Of a stretch of DNA of 14,975 bases, positions 1 through 6,113 are shown piece by piece. Position 1 is the stretch's first letter. Every line of letters begins with the position of its first letter. Made by a program: the position numbers and the translations under genes. The stretch lies in NCBI GenBank assembly GCA_022565935.1, contig JADFJY010000015.1, forward strand, positions 1 to 14,975. The letters run 5' to 3'. The notes beneath the pieces are model-generated. The model worked only from the letters and a program-made list of their open reading frames with translations. It had not been told where the DNA came from and ran no database searches. This DNA is from Nitrososphaerota archaeon. GTDB lineage: Archaea > Thermoproteota > Nitrososphaeria > Nitrososphaerales > Nitrosopumilaceae.

Positions 1-304
1 TTCTAGTTAGAAGATTTAGTACCGTTCTCTCACACATCAAAATTTTTTCTGCATCACCTGTTATGGTCATTACAGTTTGATTTGGTTTTATTCTAGAGCC
101 ATCTTTTTTTAAAATTTTAGTGCTACATTCCTCAAGTTTGAAAATTTCTTTTGAATATGTTGTACCTGCAATAATTCCATTTTCTCTTGAAATAATTCTA
201 ACTGAAATTTTTCTTTTAGATAAAAGACTGCTTGTAATATCTCCCTTCCCAATATCTTCGGCAAGAAATTGTAATAATTGTTTTTTAGAATTAAATGACA
301 ACAT
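1..304 (-). CDS. nadC: Nicotinate-nucleotide pyrophosphorylase (quinolinate phosphoribosyltransferase), N-terminal part
   Basis: This gene runs off the left edge, so only the first 101 codons are present. The frame opens at ATG 304 with MLSFNSKKQLLQFLAEDIG and then GKGDITS, the N-terminal signature of NadC/QAPRTase. Further on are the features of the N-terminal sandwich domain: an RENGIIAG segment, a GDAEKIL-type segment, and ERTVLNLLTR, the start of the helix entering the barrel. The enzyme converts quinolinate and PRPP to nicotinate mononucleotide in de novo NAD synthesis, in the cytosol. The catalytic barrel lies outside the window. The gene follows spt4 on the same strand after 42 bases. 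That gap contains an AT-rich TATA-like stretch (about 322-333), so it may have its own leaderless transcript besides readthrough from rpoE1-spt4. Confidence 0.88.
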   Translation of the reverse strand, partial: MLSFNSKKQLLQFLAEDIGKGDITSSLLSKRKISVRIISRENGIIAGTTYSKEIFKLEECSTKILKKDGSRIKPNQTVMTITGDAEKILMCERTVLNLLTR

Positions 305-346
305 GATGATAAAATACTAGTATAATTTTAAAGATTTAGAAATATT

Positions 347-535
347 TTATGTTACTTTGATTGCGTACTTGCCTTTCTGAGTAATGCCAAGAGTTTTTGA
401 AATTGCTGAGTTTGTTGGATCAACTACAAGTACAATTCCATTCCAATCAGGTGTCAAGTCTGATGATTTGCAAATTGGACAAATTTTTCCAGTTGTTACA
501 GCTTTGCATTTTCTGCATGCCATTTCTCGTGCCAT
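347..535 (-). CDS. spt4: Transcription elongation factor Spt4 (RNA polymerase subunit E'')
   Basis: The 62-residue protein begins MAREMACRKCKAV and carries two CxxC knuckles (C7/C10 and C19/C22) that form the single Spt4 zinc site. They are followed by the conserved DW-NGIV-VVDP segment and a short C-terminal strand ending YAIKVT. The length is normal for archaeal Spt4. Spt4 binds the NGN domain of Spt5 and clamps RNA polymerase for processive elongation. The ATG lies one base beyond the rpoE1 stop (TAA at 537-539), so the two are co-transcribed and probably translationally coupled, as in many archaea. Confidence 0.93.
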   Translation of the reverse strand: MAREMACRKCKAVTTGKICPICKSSDLTPDWNGIVLVVDPTNSAISKTLGITQKGKYAIKVT

Positions 536-536
536 C

Positions 537-1157
537 TTAACTTGCCTTTACTTCTACTTCTTTTTTAGGTTTATCTGAATCACTAGCTTTCTTAGGTTTG
601 TCTGAACCACTAGCTTTCTTAATCTCTTCGGCAATCCAAGCATCTGCACCAAGGAATGGTTGTCTACATGTAATTCCTATCTTGCCCATTGAAGCTGCTT
701 TTCCTAATGATACTGCAGTTATTCTTGCACGAAGTGTAGAACCAACTTTGAGTGTTCTGCCACTTTGACTAGCTAAAATCATTCCAGATTTTACATCACT
801 TTTAAGATAATCATCCATAACTTGTGACAAGTGCAGTAACGCATCAGTTGGACCAATTCTTACAAATGCACCAAAGTCTGTAATATCTACAATTTCTCCT
901 AGAACAATTTCTTGCAATTTTGGATAAAACGTTAATACTTCAAATTCAACTTTATGGAATGTTCCACCGTCGCCTGCAATCATTTTTCCCATTTCATCAA
1001 CTTTGGCATCTAAAATCATAATGATGTAACCCAAGTCTGCACTGATCATACTCTCGTACTTTTCTTTGAGTATGTTCATTCCTGCCTTTTTGAGTGTAGT
1101 TCCAAACAAGCTTGGAGGAATCCTAACGACATCAACTAGGGTAGATATAGAAAACAA
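537..1157 (-). CDS. rpoE1: DNA-directed RNA polymerase subunit Rpo7/RpoE1 (Rpb7) with a lysine-rich tail
   Basis: Rpb7 is the stalk subunit that pairs with Rpb4 and contacts nascent RNA. The N-terminal tip domain has the hallmark DVVRIPPSLFG, and an S1 RNA-binding domain follows (GEIVDITDFGAFVRIGP...DALLHLSQ). I chose TTG 1157, giving MFSISTLVDVVRIPP and 206 residues, because family members begin a few residues before the DVVxIPP motif. A TATA-like CATAAAT (minus strand, 1181-1187) lies about 27 bases upstream. The longer frame would start at TTG 1181, inside that element. After the core there is an unusual 27-residue tail (residues 180-206) of near-repeats KKASGSDKP and KKASDSDKP, then KKEVEVKAS. 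spt4 follows after one base. Confidence 0.9.
   Translation of the reverse strand: MFSISTLVDVVRIPPSLFGTTLKKAGMNILKEKYESMISADLGYIIMILDAKVDEMGKMIAGDGGTFHKVEFEVLTFYPKLQEIVLGEIVDITDFGAFVRIGPTDALLHLSQVMDDYLKSDVKSGMILASQSGRTLKVGSTLRARITAVSLGKAASMGKIGITCRQPFLGADAWIAEEIKKASGSDKPKKASDSDKPKKEVEVKAS
567..620 (-). repeat. 27-bp tandem duplication in the rpoE1 3' end
   Basis: Bases 567-593 and 594-620 are two direct head-to-tail copies that differ at only two positions. They stay in frame and encode the KKASDSDKP/KKASGSDKP pair near the C-terminus of Rpb7. Confidence 0.9.
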
Positions 1158-1180
1158 CTGTACTATTTTTTTGAATTTCA

Positions 1181-1187
1181 ATTTATG
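1181..1187 (-). promoter_or_regulatory. TATA element of rpoE1-spt4
   Basis: Read on the minus strand this is CATAAAT, centred about 27 bases before TTG 1157. The spacing implies a leaderless rpoE1 mRNA. It also argues against the longer TTG 1181 start, which would overlap the element. Confidence 0.55.
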
Positions 1188-1273
1188 AATCTTTGCATGA
1201 TTTAGGCTTAAATTTCCAAAGATTTTACTAATTTCTCAAATTATTGACAATTTCTTTTACTGACTGACCTATG

Positions 1274-1282
1274 TTTAAATAA
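1274..1282 (+). promoter_or_regulatory. TATA element of the mrp gene
   Basis: TTTAAATAA is close to the archaeal TATA consensus. Its centre is 27 bases before ATG 1305, the distance expected if transcription starts at or next to the start codon. It lies in the 147-base divergent region between rpoE1 and mrp. Confidence 0.65.
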
Positions 1283-1304
1283 TGTTAACTGACTTTTTAT
1301 TTCA

Positions 1305-2441
1305 ATGGTTGGAATTGATCAAGTTCTTGAAAAACTAAGTACAGTAATTGATCCTGATTTGAAAAAGGATATTGTATCGATGGGTATGATTAAAGACCTA
1401 GAACTTGATGATGGTAATCTGAAATTTACTTTAGAACTAACTACTCCAGCATGTCCTTTCAATATCGAAATTGAGGATGATGTTAGAAAAGCAATTGCTG
1501 AAATTTCAGAGTTGAAAGATTTTGATCTGAAGGTAACTGCCAAAGTAATGGAAGGACGTTCACTTGATGCAGATACTGGAATGGCAACTGTCAAAAACAT
1601 TATTGGTGTTGCAAGTGGAAAAGGGGGAGTAGGAAAATCAACTGTTTCATTGAATTTAGCTTTGGCATTATCCCAAACAGGAGCTAAAGTTGGATTGTTA
1701 GATGCTGATATCTATGGTCCTAGTATTCCATTGATGCTTGGAATGAAAGATGCATTCATGGAAGTAGAAGAAAATAAACTTCAACCCGCTGAATCACATG
1801 GACTAAAGGTCGTTTCATTTGGTTTCTTTGCACAGGATTCACACCAAGCAGCAATTTATCGAGGTCCAATTATCTCCGGAATCTTGAAACAATTTCTAGT
1901 TGATACTAATTGGGCTGATTTAGATTATCTTATAGTAGATCTTCCTCCAGGTACTGGTGATATTCCTTTAACACTTGCCCAAACAATTCCAATTACTGGA
2001 ATTCTTGTAGTTACAACTCCACAAGATGTTGCAAGTAGTGTTGCAGTTAAAGCAGTTGGAATGTTTGAAAAACTAAATGTCCCACTTCTTGGAGTTGTTG
2101 AAAACATGAGTTACTTTATTTGTCCAAACTGTGATGCGAAACATTATCTTTTTGGTCAAGGAGGAGCAAAGAAAATCAGTGAACAATTTAACATGCCTTT
2201 CTTAGGTGAAATCCCATTAAACTCTGGAATCATGGCTGGTTCTGATTCAGGTAAACCAATTATGATTACAGATCCTGATTCTCCAGGTGCAGTTGCTTTT
2301 AGAAAAAGTGCAAAAAATGTTGCAGCACAATGTAGTATTCAAGCAGCAAAACTGCAAGAAGAAATGAAATCTGAAAACTCTAGTGAAGAATCTAAAGACT
2401 CTGAAAAAGAAACAACACCAGAGGTAAGTACTTCTAACTAG
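1305..2441 (+). CDS. Mrp/NBP35-family iron-sulfur cluster carrier ATPase with N-terminal MIP18 (DUF59) domain
   Basis: The 378-residue protein has an N-terminal MIP18/DUF59 domain (about residues 3-85) with the conserved TTPACPF cysteine (C50). A deviant Walker A follows (GKGGVGKST, 105-113), then a switch region with DADIYGPSIP (133-142), the P-loop partner VDLPPGTGD (211-219), TTPQDVA, and the CPNC pair (273-276). In this family that cysteine pair bridges a 4Fe-4S cluster across the dimer. The family carries and transfers Fe-S clusters to apo-proteins in the cytosol. The last 25 or so residues are an acidic, Ser/Glu/Lys-rich tail, probably disordered. ATG 1305 agrees with the upstream TATA and an apparently leaderless mRNA. 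The dephospho-CoA kinase gene begins 11 bases after the stop, so the two are likely co-transcribed. Common annotations are ApbC or ParA-like ATPase. Confidence 0.92.
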   Translation: MVGIDQVLEKLSTVIDPDLKKDIVSMGMIKDLELDDGNLKFTLELTTPACPFNIEIEDDVRKAIAEISELKDFDLKVTAKVMEGRSLDADTGMATVKNIIGVASGKGGVGKSTVSLNLALALSQTGAKVGLLDADIYGPSIPLMLGMKDAFMEVEENKLQPAESHGLKVVSFGFFAQDSHQAAIYRGPIISGILKQFLVDTNWADLDYLIVDLPPGTGDIPLTLAQTIPITGILVVTTPQDVASSVAVKAVGMFEKLNVPLLGVVENMSYFICPNCDAKHYLFGQGGAKKISEQFNMPFLGEIPLNSGIMAGSDSGKPIMITDPDSPGAVAFRKSAKNVAAQCSIQAAKLQEEMKSENSSEESKDSEKETTPEVSTSN

Positions 2442-2452
2442 CTACGATTCCT

Positions 2453-2947
2453 GTGAAATTACCTGATTCTCTAAGAGATCAATTGAAAATTCCTTTAGGA
2501 ATACTATTACCTGAAAGTGAAGCTGATAAAACAAATATCCAAAAACATCTTTCAGAAAATCCCTATGTAATTACAGTTGGTGATAGAACCACTGAAAAGA
2601 TGCTTGAGTTTGGTTTGATTCCGTCTCTGCAAATAATTGATAGTCAGGAAAAAAGAACAAAAAGAGAACCACCAAAACTAGCAAATGCCACAGAATTAAC
2701 AGCAGATAACCCTGCAGGAGAAATAACTTCTCAAAGTATAGACATAATTCAGCAGGCCTTTACTATGCAACCCCCAGTGAGAATCAATGTTAATGGTGAA
2801 GAAGATCTTTTGGTGATACCTGTTTGTGTTCATGCTCCTGAAAATGCTATAGTTTTGTATGGTCAACCAAATGAGGGATTGGTAATAGTCAAAATCACTC
2901 CAGAAATTAGAAATAAAACACAAAAATTGCTTGATTCAATGGAATAA
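2453..2947 (+). CDS. GTP-dependent dephospho-CoA kinase (DUF359 family)
   Basis: At 164 residues it matches the archaeal DUF359 family throughout: LRDQLKIPLGILLPE near the start, TVGDRTTEKMLEFG (about 41-54), a LQIIDSQEKR segment, NPAGEIT (about 86-92), NGEEDLLVIPV and a VLYGQPNEGLVIVK block, ending in LLDSME. The family was shown in Thermococcus to phosphorylate dephospho-CoA with GTP, the last step of CoA synthesis, in place of the bacterial CoaE. The GTG start fits the family N-terminus and lies 11 bases after mrp. In many archaea this gene adjoins spt4. Here it is on the opposite strand, about 1.3 kb from rpoE1-spt4. A C/D box sRNA begins one base after its stop codon. Confidence 0.9.
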   Translation: MKLPDSLRDQLKIPLGILLPESEADKTNIQKHLSENPYVITVGDRTTEKMLEFGLIPSLQIIDSQEKRTKREPPKLANATELTADNPAGEITSQSIDIIQQAFTMQPPVRINVNGEEDLLVIPVCVHAPENAIVLYGQPNEGLVIVKITPEIRNKTQKLLDSME

Positions 2948-2948
2948 T

Positions 2949-3009
2949 TAGGGTATGATGAGACGGTGGCTGTATGATTAATGATTACTCTACTAAAACT
3001 CTGACCCTA
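2949..3009 (+). ncRNA. Box C/D guide sRNA
   Basis: This is a near-perfect archaeal C/D sRNA. Box C is ATGATGA (2955-2961) and box D is CTGA (3001-3004). Directly outside them TAGGG (2949-2953) pairs with CCCTA (3005-3009), leaving the three-base bulge and G-A pairs of a kink-turn. Inside, 12 bases (2962-2973, GACGGTGGCTGT) precede a D'-like ATGA (2974-2977). Three bases later comes a C'-like ATGATTA (2981-2987), and 13 bases (2988-3000) then lead to box D. Such RNAs guide 2'-O-methylation by L7Ae, Nop5 and fibrillarin. The predicted modified positions pair with 2969 and 2996, five bases before D' and D. The targets were not identified. It starts one base after the dephospho-CoA kinase stop. 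It could come from that mRNA or from a promoter at an AT-rich stretch near 2911-2918. Confidence 0.85.
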
Positions 3010-3069
3010 TCAATTCATAATTTTGAAGAATCAAAATAAACCAAATATCTCACAACAATTGACATTTCC

Positions 3070-3076
3070 AAATAAA
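3070..3076 (+). promoter_or_regulatory. TATA element of the small metalloprotein gene
   Basis: AAATAAA is centred 27 bases upstream of GTG 3100. This supports the GTG start and a leaderless mRNA. The stretch 3010-3069 between the sRNA and this element is AT-rich and shows nothing else I recognise. Confidence 0.5.
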
Positions 3077-3099
3077 CACACATTTTGTGATATTTCTTT

Positions 3100-3477
3100 G
3101 TGAAGCTTGATCCTGACCTTAAACTGCAAATTTTAGAGACAGTTGGAATTTATTCTAATAGATTTTCTATTTTAGAGCCTAAGATCTTGTTTGTAACAAA
3201 AGAAGTACTTGACATGCCACGTGAAATGACAGAGGGATTACGAACATCTGCATACAAGTATTATGGAGTATCTTACCTTCAACACAATCTGGTTTTTATT
3301 AATGTCCGAAAAATCCCAGATGAGAAAACTCTAGAAAATACTATTGTTCATGAATTGATTCACATGAGATTTCCATATCTTTCTCATGGTAAAAGATTCA
3401 ACAAATTGGTAAGAAAAGGACTTCGGGGAAAAATATTTTCACCATACAAAAAAAGAAAAGAAATTTTCCATCATTGA
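3100..3477 (+). CDS. Small zinc metalloprotein with HExxH motif (SprT/DUF45-like)
   Basis: The 125-residue protein has TIVHELIHMRFPYLSHGKRF in its C-terminal half. HELIH (84-88) supplies two zinc-binding histidines and the catalytic glutamate, and H96, eight residues later, is a plausible third ligand. This arrangement is seen in SprT-like and DUF45/YgjP-type minigluzincins. The preceding part (LVFINVRKIPDEKTLENTI) fits the strand and helix leading into the active site. No signal peptide or membrane segment is visible, so it is probably cytosolic, and the C-terminus is strongly basic. The substrate is unknown; a DNA-protein crosslink role, as in SprT/Spartan, is only one possibility. The GTG start agrees with a TATA-like element 27 bases upstream. 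The pyrophosphatase gene follows after 36 bases on the same strand. Confidence 0.72.
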   Translation: MKLDPDLKLQILETVGIYSNRFSILEPKILFVTKEVLDMPREMTEGLRTSAYKYYGVSYLQHNLVFINVRKIPDEKTLENTIVHELIHMRFPYLSHGKRFNKLVRKGLRGKIFSPYKKRKEIFHH

Positions 3478-3513
3478 TTTATATTTCCCAGACTAAGGCA
3501 AGCAAAGTATAAC

Positions 3514-5553
3514 ATGGAGATCCCAGAAATTCTGCCATTTGTTGCAGGCGCTGCATCATTTTTAGTCGCTGGGGCCATGGTTTTTTGGATCATGAAACAA
3601 TCTCCTGGTACAAAAGAAATGATGGAAATTTCAGATGCTGTCAAAGAAGGTGCATCTGCATTTATAAAACGAGAAATGAAAATTATAATTCCAGTTGCAA
3701 TTGCTATGACTGTAATTATTGGTGCATTCTTGACTCCTTCAAACGGAATTGCATTTGCAGTAGGTGCAACACTTTCAGCAGTTGCAGGTATAATTTCATT
3801 AAAAATTACAGTAAAAACAGCAGTACGGGCTGCAAATTTGAGTAGTAGCGGATTAGGAAAGACGTTTGTTATGGCCTTTAGAGGTGGTGCCACAGTTGGA
3901 CTTGTAGTTCCTGCTATGGCATTATTAGCAATCACTAGTCTTTACATGATTTACCCAGATCCAATTACAATAGCAGGTGTTGGAATTGGTGCTAGTCTTA
4001 TTGCATTATTCATTAGAATTGGCGGTGGTATCTTTACAAAGGCTGCAGATATGGGTGCAGATTTAGTAGGAAAAATTGAGGTAAATATTCCTGAAGATGA
4101 TCCTAGAAACCCTGCAACTATTGCAGATAATGTAGGAGATAATGTTGGTGATGCAGCAGGAATGGGCTCTGATATTTATGAATCTTATATTATTACAGTA
4201 CTTGCAGCATTACTAATTGCAGCATTAATTGGTGCACCAGACTTCTTCCTTTACCCACTTCTAATTGGTACTTCTGGAATGATTGCATCGATTATCGGTG
4301 TTGTAATTATTGGCTCTAAGAATATTACAGATGTGATGAAACCTCTTAATCGTTCATTTTATGTTTCAGCAGTGATTGCAATTGCATTAAACTTTGTATT
4401 TATTACACAATTCATCAGTGATTCACCTGCAGCATATGCTTTGTTTGGCTCTACTGTAATTGGTGTCATTCTTGTTCCTGTAATTCAAAAAATTACAAAC
4501 TATTATACCAATTACAAAAAAAATCCTGTGAAGGAAATTGCAGACTCTGCAAAATGGGGTTATGCATCATTAACATTAATGGGAATTGTCAAAGGCATGC
4601 AATCAACGGGACCATTTATGATTGCATTAGTTGTTGCAATTATGGTTTCATACAGTCTTGCATCTAGTGCGGCACCAGAAGGTGCAGACCCAGTACTCTA
4701 TGGAATCTTTGGAACAGCATTGACTGCAATGGCAATGTTGAGTCTTGCAGGAATTGTTCTAAGTATTGATGCATTTGGCCCAATTGCAGATAATGCAGGT
4801 GGCATTGTTGAGATGACTGGAATGGGAGAAGAAAGTCGTAAAGTCACAGATGAAATTGATGCAGTTGGAAATACCACTAAAGCAGTTACAAAGGGATTTG
4901 CTATTGCCAGTGCTGCATTAGCTGCGCTTGCCATGATTCAAGCATTTCAGTTTGAGGCAGCACATGTCTTTGAAGGTGTATTGGTATTAGATTACAGTTT
5001 GACTAATCCTGCTATTATCGTTGGATTGTTAATTGGTGGCTTGATTCCATTTATCATTACAGGTCAACTCATTAGCGGTGTATCTAGGGCTGCAGGAAAA
5101 ATGGTAGATGAAGTTAGACGACAATTCAAAGCAGATCCAGGAATTCTTAAAGGAACATCAAAACCTGATTATGCTAAATGTGTAGATATTGCCACTGTTG
5201 CATCAATTAAAGAACTTTGGAAACCTGCAATTGTAGCAATTACTGCTCCACTTATTTTGGGTATATTATTAGGCCCAACTGCAGTAGCAGGACTATTGAT
5301 GGGTGCAGTTATTACTGGAATTTTGTTGGCCTATCACTTGGCAAATACTGGTGGTGCATGGGATAATGCCAAGAAACTAATCGAGATGAGAGGAGAAAAA
5401 GGTACTGAAATACATAAAATTGCAGTTGTAGGTGATATTATTGGTGATCCTTACAAAGACACTGCAGGACCTGCACTAAACACTGTCATTAAATTACTAA
5501 ATACAATTGCCATAGTCTTTGTATCTGCATTTGTTGCAATACTTGCAATCTAA
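3514..5553 (+). CDS. hppA: Membrane-bound proton-pumping inorganic pyrophosphatase (K+-independent type)
   Basis: The 679-residue, highly hydrophobic protein has about 16 membrane segments. It carries the pyrophosphatase catalytic loops: DMGADLVGKIE (179-189) with DDPRNPATIADNVGDNVGD just after, DAFGPIADNAGG (about 419-430), and GDPYKDTAGPALN near the C-terminus (from about 644). It couples PPi hydrolysis to H+ export, conserving energy from PPi released in biosynthesis. In GNTTKAVT, Lys456 and Thr459 occupy the positions that are Ala and Gly/Ala in K+-dependent enzymes, so this one should be K+-independent. ATG 3514 is preceded by a TATA-like TTATATTT (3479-3486). Its TAA (5551-5553) overlaps by two bases the stop of the convergent small gene (5550-5552), so the 3' ends run directly into each other. 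Confidence 0.95.
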   Translation: MEIPEILPFVAGAASFLVAGAMVFWIMKQSPGTKEMMEISDAVKEGASAFIKREMKIIIPVAIAMTVIIGAFLTPSNGIAFAVGATLSAVAGIISLKITVKTAVRAANLSSSGLGKTFVMAFRGGATVGLVVPAMALLAITSLYMIYPDPITIAGVGIGASLIALFIRIGGGIFTKAADMGADLVGKIEVNIPEDDPRNPATIADNVGDNVGDAAGMGSDIYESYIITVLAALLIAALIGAPDFFLYPLLIGTSGMIASIIGVVIIGSKNITDVMKPLNRSFYVSAVIAIALNFVFITQFISDSPAAYALFGSTVIGVILVPVIQKITNYYTNYKKNPVKEIADSAKWGYASLTLMGIVKGMQSTGPFMIALVVAIMVSYSLASSAAPEGADPVLYGIFGTALTAMAMLSLAGIVLSIDAFGPIADNAGGIVEMTGMGEESRKVTDEIDAVGNTTKAVTKGFAIASAALAALAMIQAFQFEAAHVFEGVLVLDYSLTNPAIIVGLLIGGLIPFIITGQLISGVSRAAGKMVDEVRRQFKADPGILKGTSKPDYAKCVDIATVASIKELWKPAIVAITAPLILGILLGPTAVAGLLMGAVITGILLAYHLANTGGAWDNAKKLIEMRGEKGTEIHKIAVVGDIIGDPYKDTAGPALNTVIKLLNTIAIVFVSAFVAILAI

Positions 5554-5732
5554 TCTTCAACAAGTAAAGTCATATCTAATTCATCTACTTGGGATTGAAT
5601 TGCTTTTTTCAAAGTTTCATTATGTGTATCGCAGAATTTGAAATAGTCATCTACTGTAAGAAAACAGCCACAAATCCATTTTGTTTTCTTGTCGCCTTCG
5701 ATAGTCAACTTTGAGTATCTGTGCTCTGACAC
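5550..5732 (-). CDS. Small Cys/His protein, probable zinc binder, unrecognised family
   Basis: I place the start at GTG 5732, giving 60 residues beginning MSEHRYSKLTIEGDKKTKW. A TATA-like TATATTT (minus strand, 5754-5760) is centred 25 bases upstream. Extending the frame further would overlap the DUF2024 gene and add low-complexity Phe/Lys-rich sequence. The body has a CGC pair (C21, C23) and C34-x2-H37, a plausible single zinc or metal site. It ends in an acidic helix (SQVDELDMTLLVED). I do not recognise the family. The neighbour upstream, DUF2024, is another small Cys/His protein on the same strand, 55 bases away. The stop codon overlaps that of hppA on the other strand. Confidence 0.7.
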   Translation of the reverse strand: MSEHRYSKLTIEGDKKTKWICGCFLTVDDYFKFCDTHNETLKKAIQSQVDELDMTLLVED

Positions 5733-5753
5733 GTTTTCATCAATTAATCTAAA

Positions 5754-5760
5754 AAATATA
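5754..5760 (-). promoter_or_regulatory. TATA element of the 60-residue protein gene
   Basis: TATATTT on the minus strand is centred 25 bases before GTG 5732. It decides the start of that gene and implies a transcript separate from the upstream DUF2024 gene. Confidence 0.5.
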
Positions 5761-5787
5761 GTCCTTTGGAAAAAGGAAAAAAGTGTT

Positions 5788-6045
5788 TTAAGGACAACCT
5801 TCCATTTTTTGGATAAAGTAGCCTTTTTCCTTAATTGCCTGTTCAATAGGCTCTGGTGCATTTGATGAATGGCAGAATTGACATTCGTTTGTTGTCATCT
5901 CTGCTTTCTCTTCACCAATTGACTTTAACCACTCTTTGCCATATGTGAGGGCTTTATCGTGATCTTTTTCACCCGTAATAACATCAAAGTGTATGGTATG
6001 ACCATCTGCTGCTTTGACATAGGTATCATATACGTGAATTTCCAT
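5788..6045 (-). CDS. DUF2024 family protein
   Basis: The 85-residue protein starting at ATG 6045 (MEIHVYDTYVKAADGHTIHF) matches the DUF2024 family over its full length. It has an N-terminal strand with VYDTYVKA, then FDVITGEKDHDKAL, the helix segment YGKEWLKSIGEE, a CQFCH cluster (C55, C58, H59), and the end YFIQKMEGC with C84. The CxxCH plus final Cys could bind a metal or be redox-active; no biochemical role is established. A TTG four codons upstream (6057) is also in frame, but the family begins at MEIHV-like sequence. A TATA-like element (6066-6073) lies about 25 bases before the ATG. It sits between the JAMM protease gene (68 bases away) and the 60-residue Cys/His protein on the same strand. 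Confidence 0.85.
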   Translation of the reverse strand: MEIHVYDTYVKAADGHTIHFDVITGEKDHDKALTYGKEWLKSIGEEKAEMTTNECQFCHSSNAPEPIEQAIKEKGYFIQKMEGCP

Positions 6046-6065
6046 AATTATCGTCAAAAAAAGGG

Positions 6066-6073
6066 ATATTTAA
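6066..6073 (-). promoter_or_regulatory. TATA element of the DUF2024 gene
   Basis: Read on the minus strand this is TTAAATAT, centred about 25 bases before ATG 6045. It fits the leaderless pattern of the window. Confidence 0.5.
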
Positions 6074-6113
6074 TTCAAAACACTGCTACAGACTTTGAAC
6101 TTAAAATCTTGAA

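Noticed and set aside
302..346. ATGATGA at 303-309 as a second C/D sRNA box C
   Set aside because: It overlaps the nadC start codon, and no CTGA box or flanking stem follows at a suitable distance.
3471..3935. Long open frame antisense to the hppA 5' end
   Set aside because: It lies wholly opposite a conserved pyrophosphatase and looks like no known family. It is explained by codon bias of the pump gene.
5733..5861. N-terminal extension of the 60-residue Cys/His protein
   Set aside because: It overlaps the DUF2024 coding region and the TATA-like element, and it encodes a low-complexity Phe/Lys stretch.
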